DNA from: an uncultured Bacteroidales bacterium
GTDB taxonomy: Bacteria; Bacteroidota; Bacteroidia; Bacteroidales; Paludibacteraceae
Direction: 5' to 3'
NCBI GenBank assembly: GCA_903899865.1
Contig: CAIUKZ010000428.1
Location: 1-6,368 of the forward strand
Length of the DNA stretch: 6,368 bases
The position numbers were made by a program, and so were the translations under genes. This document shows positions 1-5,437 of this stretch, piece by piece; position 1 is the stretch's first letter; each line of letters begins with the position of its first letter. The notes under the pieces were generated by a model that did not search any database, was not told the DNA's origin, and worked only from the letters and a program-made list of their open reading frames with translations.

Positions 1-939
1 AGGCTGTTTCCCCAAGTACTTAATGTCATCCTCCAACAAAAAATCGGCATCAAAAATATGCACCTTAGCGCTTTGAGTATTGATTCCAGAGGATGAAACC
101 AGCAAGTTGCTAGAAACAATAATTTGGTCAAGCATTCCCCATTCCCCTTTGTACTTATTAGTTCCCTTTTGATCCAAATGCATCTGATACATCAAATTAT
201 ACATCTGCTTTGGTTTAAGAGCCTTTTCTACAGGCAATGCGGCAAGTACATTATTGAGACTTTTATTAGAGGGGTAATCGTTAAAATCGCCCATCACTAC
301 GATATTAGCATGCTTACTGGCAACAAAGATACTATCAATTTTGGTTTTGATAAGTGCTGCCACACAGATTCTTTTGTGCTCCGACTCTTGTTCGCCTCCC
401 AGCCTGGATGGAAAATGACAAACAAAAACATGAAGTGTGTCATTTCCAGTAGTTATTCCTGATGCATACAACACATCCCTGGTGAAATGACCCGATGGAA
501 GTTTAACTTTTAATGCCTGTTCTTTCAAGGGTTTAAATTGGAGTGGGTCATACAGCAAAGCTACATCTATGCCTCTAGGATCGGGCGATTCATGGTGTAT
601 GAATTTATATTTTAGATTCTTGAGTGGCGAGTATTTGGTGAGATGAATAAGGCATTTTCGGTTTTCTACTTCACATAATCCTACCAATGCAGGATTAGTC
701 CATTCCCCAATGGCAGTTATGACTTTGGCAATGTGGTTGGCCTTTTCGATAAATTTAGGATATGTCGACCCTTTTCTGCCAGCAGGCAAAAACTCATTAT
801 CATTAGTTAAGGTGTCATCCTCGCAGTCGAAGAAGTTCTCTACATTGTACCACATCACTCTGAATCTTTGAGTGCCGTGTTCTTCTGCCTTTAGGACGGG
901 AACTAACAATACAAGTATGCATATTATGAAGGCTTTCAT
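1..939 (-). CDS. Secreted endonuclease/exonuclease/phosphatase family protein, C-terminus cut by window edge
   Basis: The reading frame opens with ATG at 939 and stays open for 313 codons to position 1, so the C-terminus lies outside the window. It has the EEP (DNase I/exonuclease III-like) fold signature in order: YNVENFFD at residues 31-38 (metal/phosphate-site Asn32), LCEVEN at 88-93 (metal-ligand Glu90), RGIDVALLY at 122-130, HFPSRLGG at 175-182 (His175), GDFNDYP at 217-223 (Asp218, Asn220), and a LDQIIVS segment at 270-276 where many relatives have DHI. The final SDH-type motif with the catalytic histidine is not seen and should fall just past the edge, so probably only a few tens of residues are missing. 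Residues 1-18 form a hydrophobic signal peptide, likely cleaved after the Ala of VLKA, so the protein probably acts in the periplasm or outside the cell. Such proteins cleave phosphodiesters or phosphomonoesters; the substrate here cannot be told. It starts 13 bp after the lipoprotein stop codon, so the two are probably co-transcribed. Confidence 0.85.
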   Translation of the reverse strand, partial: MKAFIICILVLLVPVLKAEEHGTQRFRVMWYNVENFFDCEDDTLTNDNEFLPAGRKGSTYPKFIEKANHIAKVITAIGEWTNPALVGLCEVENRKCLIHLTKYSPLKNLKYKFIHHESPDPRGIDVALLYDPLQFKPLKEQALKVKLPSGHFTRDVLYASGITTGNDTLHVFVCHFPSRLGGEQESEHKRICVAALIKTKIDSIFVASKHANIVVMGDFNDYPSNKSLNNVLAALPVEKALKPKQMYNLMYQMHLDQKGTNKYKGEWGMLDQIIVSSNLLVSSSGINTQSAKVHIFDADFLLEDDIKYLGKQP

Positions 940-952
940 AGACGGGTCGAGC

Positions 953-2419
953 TTATTTATGTGGCATCCATTGATACGCTCCCAGATCTGGCGAATTGTC
1001 TTTGATTCTATCATTGCCCAACAAATCTAATGGATATTTCTCGGCTATTGCTTTGTTTGCAATACCCCGTGCAACAGAAACAGAGTCAAGCCTAAAATCA
1101 AAATAAGCGTCAATTACGGACATATACCGTGTATTTATGAAAATGGTATCAGCCTTGGCAGCCCATCTAGTGTTCTTAAACTGAAAGCCTGTAAGTGGAT
1201 TTGGTCTTTTTATGTAGTTGGACTCAAAATTGCCTTTGTAAGTATCGGCAAACAGTGTAGCCAAACTAAATTCATTATCCTTACTGCCTGTGATGATACA
1301 GTTTTGAAAATTTGACTCCATGGGTGAACAACGCTCCATATTCATAATCAACAAGGCTGGATTGCTATCTCTTCTGTTTGTAATCAAAGAAGAAATATCA
1401 CTATCATTGAAATAGTTGGCTAATGTGCAGTGTACAAATGAATGTTTGCCTCCTTTTATATAAACACAGTAACTGCCTGTGTTGGATATTTCAGTATTAG
1501 TAATGTTGAGATCATGATTTTCAGTCATTAGTCCCGTGGTGGTAAAATTATGGATCCGACAGTAATCCATTTTTATTTCTGAGGGTTGGTTCATGTCAGT
1601 ATTCGATGCTATTATTCCGTATGCTCCACCGTTCATAAACACATGCTGCAATACATGATGACGACCTGCACCATTGAGGGTAACTCCACCCCACTGACCC
1701 CAAATATTATTGTAGGGGAAAGGAATTTCAAAAGCAACTTTATCGAACCTGTGCCCACGCATGACAATGGGCTTTTCAAAACTACCATTGGCAATGAGAG
1801 TTCCGTTGACCTTGAGATGCCCATCGCTGTAAAAATAAAACCTGCATCCAGCACTAATGGTTAAAGTTCTTAATGAATCAACGGTTAATTCACCCATCAC
1901 GAAGAATGGTTTTTGAGCGGTAAGTACACTATCAGTAGTGATTCGTCTATTTTTGAACAAGATAATGTCTTGACCTATCGCATTGAGAATAACCTTCTTA
2001 TTTAAAGACCCCGTGGTAAAAGTGAGAGCATCTTCGACCAAAACAGGATTGTCTGAGTTATTTGGATTGATAGTCACCGAAACAAAAACATACATGCTGT
2101 CGTTAGCTCTGATTTTGATGTTTTTAAATTGATTGTCGGCACTGGTTGTACCATCTACATTGATTCTAAAAAGCGATAATTTACCTTGTGACAAACCAAT
2201 GGACTGAATCAACAAGTCGGATTTCCCTTTGTTGTAAATCAAAAATTTTCTTGTCACACTCCCTAGTGAAGTAAAAACAGTGTCAAACTTCACCGTATCC
2301 ATTGAAAATGAAAGCCTACTATCAGCACTAGCAGTCAAATCATCACTACATGACAATGTGCCAACAATGAAAAGAAAAAGTATTGAATGAACCCAGTATT
2401 TAATACAAAACATCTTCAT
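953..2419 (-). CDS. Surface-type lipoprotein with Ig-like region and right-handed parallel beta-helix
   Basis: The product has 488 residues. A hydrophobic N-terminal segment (about residues 7-22) ends in TLSC with Cys24, a relaxed lipobox. The residues after it, SDD, resemble the acidic lipoprotein surface-export signal described in Bacteroidota, so an outer-membrane, possibly cell-surface, location is inferred. Residues about 33-150 look like an Ig-like (choice-of-anchor D/ASPM-SPD2-Hydin type) beta-sandwich, with alternating strands such as RKFLIYNKGKSDLLIQSIGL. Residues about 165-350 have the short strand-turn repeats of a parallel beta-helix, including the WGGVTLNG turn and the pattern of MDYCRIHN and NITNTEISN. 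The C-terminus carries PDLGAYQW, the tail motif common in beta-helix proteins of this phylum. Beta-helix folds usually bind or cleave polysaccharides, but I see no defined lyase or hydrolase catalytic set. ATG at 2419 is taken as the start; ATG at 2413 (Met3) is an equally usable alternative, and neither has a strong ribosome-binding site. It is the first gene of the pair with the EEP protein. Confidence 0.85.
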   Translation of the reverse strand: MKMFCIKYWVHSILFLFIVGTLSCSDDLTASADSRLSFSMDTVKFDTVFTSLGSVTRKFLIYNKGKSDLLIQSIGLSQGKLSLFRINVDGTTSADNQFKNIKIRANDSMYVFVSVTINPNNSDNPVLVEDALTFTTGSLNKKVILNAIGQDIILFKNRRITTDSVLTAQKPFFVMGELTVDSLRTLTISAGCRFYFYSDGHLKVNGTLIANGSFEKPIVMRGHRFDKVAFEIPFPYNNIWGQWGGVTLNGAGRHHVLQHVFMNGGAYGIIASNTDMNQPSEIKMDYCRIHNFTTTGLMTENHDLNITNTEISNTGSYCVYIKGGKHSFVHCTLANYFNDSDISSLITNRRDSNPALLIMNMERCSPMESNFQNCIITGSKDNEFSLATLFADTYKGNFESNYIKRPNPLTGFQFKNTRWAAKADTIFINTRYMSVIDAYFDFRLDSVSVARGIANKAIAEKYPLDLLGNDRIKDNSPDLGAYQWMPHK

Positions 2420-2441
2420 GTGCTTGAAATTTACCGTTTAA

Positions 2442-2449
2442 AAAATATA
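2442..2449 (-). promoter_or_regulatory. Possible -7 box for the lipoprotein/EEP gene pair
   Basis: On the minus strand this reads TATATTTT, one base short of the Bacteroidota -7 consensus TAnnTTTG, and lies 22 bp upstream of the ATG at 2419. No TTTG-like -33 element is visible at the usual distance. Any -33 region would have to lie inside the adjoining repeat element, whose terminal repeat begins at the very next base (2450). AT-rich sequence gives such matches by chance, so this is weak. Confidence 0.25.
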
Positions 2450-2517
2450 ATGATTATCCGCATAATGACCTGTTTACAGACAAGCTTCCTGCAACCGACC
2501 GACCTTGTCCGGTGAGC

Positions 2518-2624
2518 CGAAAAACAAGTGAGGTAGGCGGTTAAAAATCGTCCTGTTTGAGTCCCGTCGTATTTTCGACGGGATGAGTTTGGACGATTTG
2601 AGCCTGCCGAGTGCTAGTTTTTCG
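2518..2624. repeat. Nested four-tier palindrome inside the element
   Basis: Four inverted-repeat pairs share one centre near 2572. From outside in they are: CGAAAAAC 2518-2525 with GTTTTTCG 2617-2624 (8 perfect pairs); GGTAGGC 2532-2538 with GCCTGCC 2602-2608 (7 pairs, one of them G-U); AAATCGTCC 2545-2553 with GGACGATTT 2591-2599 (9 perfect pairs); and TCCCGTCG 2562-2569 with CGACGGGA 2576-2583 (8 perfect pairs) closing a 6-base TATTTT loop. Unpaired interior loops of 4-9 bases separate the tiers. As RNA or extruded DNA this would be one long interrupted stem of about 107 nt. A G-U pair in an otherwise complementary arm hints at selection on RNA structure, though one case proves nothing. Confidence 0.75.
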
Positions 2625-2655
2625 AGTGAAGCGGGCACAGTCTTGACCTTTTTTG

Positions 2656-2687
2656 CTTACTTTTTTGTGTTAAGACAAAAAAGTAAG
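2656..2687. repeat. Perfect 13-bp hairpin with A6/T6 arms
   Basis: CTTACTTTTTTGT at 2656-2668 is exactly complementary to ACAAAAAAGTAAG at 2675-2687, with a GTTAAG loop. The stem is AT-rich and has no GC clamp or following U-run, so it does not look like a standard intrinsic terminator. It belongs to the 298-bp element. A flanking pair with two wobbles, CTTGACC 2642-2648 with GGTTGAG 2691-2697, could lengthen the stem across an internal loop. Confidence 0.7.
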
Positions 2688-2695
2688 TTGGGTTG

Positions 2696-2710
2696 AGGGG
2701 CAAAGCCCCT
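2696..2710. repeat. Tight GC-rich hairpin near the right end of the element
   Basis: AGGGGC at 2696-2701 pairs with GCCCCT at 2705-2710 around a three-base AAA loop. No U-tract follows on either strand. It sits just inside the right terminal inverted repeat and has no matching partner near the left end, so the element is not fully symmetrical. Confidence 0.6.
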
Positions 2711-2831
2711 GTAGGAATAAACAATAGGTCGCTTTGCGGATAATCATAAAAAACATCAAACCAAACGGATTTGTACAACATTTATTTTCTGCAAAATTAA
2801 GTCAAAAGTTCTCTTTATCATTATTTTCAAG

Positions 2832-2839
2832 TATATTTG
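2832..2839 (+). promoter_or_regulatory. -7 box of the 92-residue protein gene
   Basis: TATATTTG matches the Bacteroidota -7 consensus TAnnTTTG exactly. It would start transcription around 2844-2847 and leave a leader of about 20 nt before the ATG at 2866. I do not see a clear TTTG-type -33 box at the expected distance (about 2807-2813 reads AGTTCTC). It lies 84 bp past the right end of the repeat element, so the element does not supply this promoter. Confidence 0.5.
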
Positions 2840-2865
2840 TGTCATTATTCTAACAATTAACAATC

Positions 2866-3144
2866 ATGGCTAGTCGTAGAAAGCTAAAAAAAACAATTCA
2901 GTTTGTAACTACCGAACTGATCACCGAAATATACTTCCGCTTTTTGGTCAACAATCAAGTTGATGCCCAAAAAATTGAGAAAATGGTGCTTGGATTAATC
3001 ACATTAAGCCGAGAATTTCAGATGCGCTCCAATCATATTGATGGAAAAAGTAATCCACATCTGGTGAAAGCCTACTACCGAAGACTTTATGGCGACTGGC
3101 AATTGGCCGTTGAAAAAATAATCATGGAGATACAAACATTATAA
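2866..3144 (+). CDS. Small basic protein of unknown function, 92 residues
   Basis: I do not recognise a named family, although it has the look of a short conserved Bacteroidota protein. It starts MASRRKLKK, giving a strongly basic N-terminus. The rest appears mostly alpha-helical with regularly spaced hydrophobic residues: FVTTELITEIYFRFLV at about 14-29, then IEKMVLGLITLSREFQM at about 37-53, and a C-terminal helix around DWQLAVEKIIMEI. There is no signal peptide, convincing membrane span, cysteine pair or metal site, so a cytosolic protein that binds nucleic acid or a protein partner is possible but unproven. It is a single-gene unit: an exact -7 box lies 26 bp upstream of the start and a perfect hairpin terminator begins 3 bp after the TAA. 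That arrangement is good support for it being a real gene despite its size. The start at 2866 fits the promoter, and the AT-rich leader AATTAACAATC is typical of leaders in this phylum. Confidence 0.78.
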   Translation: MASRRKLKKTIQFVTTELITEIYFRFLVNNQVDAQKIEKMVLGLITLSREFQMRSNHIDGKSNPHLVKAYYRRLYGDWQLAVEKIIMEIQTL

Positions 3145-3147
3145 TAT

Positions 3148-3180
3148 CACAAAGCCTATTGGAATCCAATAGGCTTTGTG
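3148..3180 (+). terminator. Perfect 15-bp stem transcription terminator
   Basis: CACAAAGCCTATTGG at 3148-3162 is exactly complementary to CCAATAGGCTTTGTG at 3166-3180, with a loop of only three bases (AAT). It begins 3 bp after the stop codon of the 92-residue gene. The AAAGCC...GGCTTT arms give an A-run before and a short T-run after the GC core on both strands, so it could work in either direction, although the T-run is only three bases before GTG. Confidence 0.8.
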
Positions 3181-3225
3181 CATTCAGTAGGGTGAGTAGA
3201 TGAAGATTATAACCAATTTCTACCA

Positions 3226-3312
3226 CTAAATATCGGCATTGTACTTCAACTGTTCACTCTTGGATTGAAGTTCACCCTTCACAAGCAAGTGCGACAACTC
3301 ACACACAAACAT
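3226..3312 (-). other. Possible 28-codon small ORF or gene remnant
   Basis: On the minus strand an ATG at 3312 opens 28 codons ending in TAG at 3226-3228. The translation begins MFVCELSHLLVKGELQSKSE. The frame is also open for 10 codons further upstream, back to a TGA at about 3342-3344 (NGVGKYGLAE). The residue mix, amphipathic with many Leu, Glu and Lys, reads more like a helix from a real protein than like random AT-rich translation. GAGGAG lies directly against the ATG, too close to serve as a normal ribosome-binding site. It may be a remnant of a lost gene's 3' end, a tiny gene, or chance. Confidence 0.2.
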
Positions 3313-3367
3313 CTCCTCAGCGAGTCCATATTTTCCAACCCCGTTTCATAATGCCAAAAAAATTAAT

Positions 3368-3375
3368 TATTTTTG
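3368..3375 (+). promoter_or_regulatory. Candidate -7 box for the NagB/PIG-L fusion and glycosyltransferase genes
   Basis: TATTTTTG matches TAnnTTTG and lies 37 bp upstream of the ATG at 3413, predicting a leader of roughly 30 nt. A weak -33-like TTTC occurs at 3344-3347, about 20 bp upstream. The box sits in the 268-bp gap (3145-3412). Apart from this box, the terminator at 3148-3180 and the doubtful small ORF on the minus strand, I see nothing else in that gap. Confidence 0.45.
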
Positions 3376-3412
3376 AACTATTGAAACAAGTCCACCCTTT
3401 TAAATACTGCCG

Positions 3413-5401
3413 ATGAAAAAACATCTGAGCGACATGATTACTCTCAATAGAATTGCTCAACGTTACTATCAGCCAGACGATGCATTCGAAATGGCTAGAG
3501 TGACGCGTATGGAAAGAATCAACACGCAACTTTATGAAATCGAAAAGCAAGGATCCGAAGTTATTGCTAATGAGATGGAGAGCTTAATTAGACTAAAACA
3601 ATCGAAGGGCGAAAAATGCGTGCTTGGCCTCACTAATGGCAAATCAATGATGGGGGTATATGCTGCACTGATTAGAAAACACAAGGAAGAAAATCTTCAA
3701 TTTTCAAACGTTTTAGTAGTTCTTCTCTTCGAATACTTCCCTCTAAAAGACTCACAAAGTGGATGCTTAGCACAGGTAAATGAAATGTTTCTTCGACATA
3801 TCAATCTTCCTCAAGCCAATATTTTCACACCATATCACCACAACAGCCAGAAATCAGTCAGCGACGCTTGCAAAGAATTTGATGCAATGATAGAGGAAAT
3901 CGGTGGAATAGACTATCAGCTACTGGGTATTGGGCGAACTGGTAACATAGGGTTCAATGAGCCTGGCACACAATCTGTATCCAAGACAAGACTGGTAATG
4001 CTCGATGCTGTGTCGAGAAAGGACGCCGCTAAAATATTTGGAAGCGTGGACGAAGTCCCTATTAGTGCCATCACACAAGGCATAAGCACCATTTTGAAGG
4101 CAAAAAAAATTGCTCTCTTGGCATGGGGTGAGCACAAAGCACCAATGCTCAAAGCTACAGTGGAAGGAACTGTATCAGAAACAATACCCGCTTCCTATCT
4201 CCAGCATCATCCAGATGTTAAAATAATTGCCGATTTGAACGCAGCAAATGAACTCACTCGTATCAGCAGACCATGGCTGGTCACATCGTGTGACTGGGAT
4301 GATAAAATGATTCGTAGAGCCATTGTGTGGCTGTGTCAACGAGTGAACAAGCCGATACTAAAATTGACAGACAAAGATTATGCAGCGAATAGTCTGAGTG
4401 AGTTATTGGTCAAATATGGGTCGGCTTATGATGTAAATATTCGAATTTTCAATGATTTGCAAAAAACTATCACCGGATGGCCTGGAGGGAAGCCAAATGC
4501 CGACGACTCCAATAGACCTGAAAGAGCACTTCCTTATCCAAAAACAGTGCTGGTTTTTAGTCCTCACCCAGACGATGATGTCATATCAATGGGTGGCACA
4601 CTTAAAAGACTGATTGACCAAAAACATGAAGTGCATGTGGCCTACCAGACTTCGGGAAATATTGCTGTGGCTGATGAAGAAGTAGCCATCTATCTAAATT
4701 TTGCGAAAGGATATCAACAATTGTTCGACACATCTAATGACAGCACCAAAGAAAATTTGGAGAACTTATCCTTACTTCTCACACATAAAAATGAAGGACA
4801 AGAAACCAATTATAGCTCCATTCTGAAGTTGAAAACACTCATCAGGCAGTGCGAAGCGTTACAAGCATGCAAGTATTTGGGTGTCCATTCTCAAAATGCA
4901 CATTTCCTCAATATGCCCTTCTACGAAACAGGCGAAGTAAAAAAGAAAGATATTGATAAAGAGGATATTAGGATATTAATAGAATTAATCACAAAACTTA
5001 AACCACACCAAATTTATGTTGCCGCCGATCTGGGTGATCCACACGGAACCCACAAAGTTTGCCTAGACGCCATCTTATGGGCTATAGAGATGCTAAAGGA
5101 TGAAACTTGGATGAAGGACTGTAGAATTTGGATGTATAGAGGTGCGTGGCTAGAGTGGGAAGTTGACCACATTGAGATGGCCGTACCTCTTAGTCCCGAT
5201 GAACTTCGTACGAAGCGCAATGCAATACTTCGTCATCATTCACAAATGGAAAATGCTCCATTCTTGGGAAGCGACGAACGACTGTTTTGGCAACGTGCAG
5301 AGGACAGAAATCATGCCACCGCCAATTTATACACTCAGCTCGGATTAGCTTCCTATGAAGCCATTGAAGCATTTGTAAAATATAATCCATTCAAAGACTA
5401 A
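3413..5401 (+). CDS. nagB: NagB-like (glucosamine-6-phosphate deaminase fold) / PIG-L de-N-acetylase fusion protein
   Basis: This 662-residue protein joins two enzyme folds. Residues about 20-285 match the glucosamine-6-phosphate isomerase/deaminase fold: a phosphate-loop-like LGLTNGKS at 71-78, LLGIGRTGNIGFNEPG at 170-185, and the GEHKAPMLKATVEG helix region. Residues about 378-560 match PIG-L/LmbE metal-dependent N-deacetylases: PHPDDD at 384-389 (predicted ligands and base His385, Asp387, Asp388) and DPHGTH at 542-547 (His544, His547). A long linker and a C-terminal tail (RIWMYRGAW, FLGSDERLFW) are typical of the fused Bacteroidota form, which is usually annotated glucosamine-6-phosphate deaminase. 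In E. coli NagB, Asp72, Asp141, His143 and Glu148 act in catalysis. By my alignment the first three are Phe106, Thr176 and Asn178 here, and only Glu183 is kept, so deaminase activity is doubtful. The PIG-L site looks intact. There is no signal peptide, so it should be cytosolic. The glycosyltransferase gene follows 36 bp downstream. The symbol reflects customary naming, not proven function. Confidence 0.88.
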   Translation: MKKHLSDMITLNRIAQRYYQPDDAFEMARVTRMERINTQLYEIEKQGSEVIANEMESLIRLKQSKGEKCVLGLTNGKSMMGVYAALIRKHKEENLQFSNVLVVLLFEYFPLKDSQSGCLAQVNEMFLRHINLPQANIFTPYHHNSQKSVSDACKEFDAMIEEIGGIDYQLLGIGRTGNIGFNEPGTQSVSKTRLVMLDAVSRKDAAKIFGSVDEVPISAITQGISTILKAKKIALLAWGEHKAPMLKATVEGTVSETIPASYLQHHPDVKIIADLNAANELTRISRPWLVTSCDWDDKMIRRAIVWLCQRVNKPILKLTDKDYAANSLSELLVKYGSAYDVNIRIFNDLQKTITGWPGGKPNADDSNRPERALPYPKTVLVFSPHPDDDVISMGGTLKRLIDQKHEVHVAYQTSGNIAVADEEVAIYLNFAKGYQQLFDTSNDSTKENLENLSLLLTHKNEGQETNYSSILKLKTLIRQCEALQACKYLGVHSQNAHFLNMPFYETGEVKKKDIDKEDIRILIELITKLKPHQIYVAADLGDPHGTHKVCLDAILWAIEMLKDETWMKDCRIWMYRGAWLEWEVDHIEMAVPLSPDELRTKRNAILRHHSQMENAPFLGSDERLFWQRAEDRNHATANLYTQLGLASYEAIEAFVKYNPFKD

Positions 5402-5437
5402 CTACTAATAATCATAAAAAACCAAAATAGAGACTCT

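Larger units (their letters stand above)
2450..2747. repeat. MITE-like palindromic intergenic element with terminal inverted repeats
   Basis: The stretch fills most of the 446-bp gene-free gap between 2420 and 2865. Its ends are inverted copies of each other. The left end at 2450-2476 reads ATGATTATCCGCA, 4 unmatched bases, GACCT, GTTTA. The reverse complement of 2718-2747 reads ATGATTATCCGCA, 4 unmatched bases, GACCT, 3 extra bases, GTTTA. Weaker similarity continues inward (TTCCTGCA against TTCCTACA). The interior is packed with further inverted repeats, listed separately, and is more GC-rich than the surrounding spacer. No reading frame of note lies inside and no transposase is present, so if it moves it does so with help from elsewhere. 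I see no convincing target-site duplication: the left flank ends AATATA and the right flank begins AAAAAA. Its layout resembles dispersed repeats I have seen between genes in Bacteroidota; that comparison is from memory and was not searched. Confidence 0.72.

Noticed and set aside
124..462. 112-codon plus-strand open frame
   Set aside because: It lies wholly inside the minus-strand EEP gene, whose motifs are clear, and its own translation has no domain-like pattern.
1586..1864. Overlapping open frames on both strands inside the lipoprotein gene
   Set aside because: They are antisense or out-of-frame shadows. The lipoprotein frame continues uninterrupted through this region with beta-helix repeats.
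2656..2710. The two hairpins as intrinsic terminators of a transcript
   Set aside because: Neither is followed by a U-run, the larger stem is AT-rich without a GC clamp, and there is no gene whose 3' end they would close.
2420..2865. CRISPR array, tRNA or known riboswitch in the structured intergenic region
   Set aside because: There are no evenly spaced direct repeats and no cloverleaf with tRNA loop sequences. The inverted repeats do not match any riboswitch core I know.
3343..3387. GTTTCA (3343-3348) and TGAAAC (3382-3387) inverted repeat flanking the fusion gene's -7 box, as a possible operator
   Set aside because: Six-base arms 33 bp apart in AT-rich sequence are expected by chance, and no second copy supports it.
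3317..3550. 77-codon minus-strand open frame across the start of the fusion gene
   Set aside because: It overlaps the N-terminus and promoter of the NagB/PIG-L gene, and its sequence has no recognisable features.
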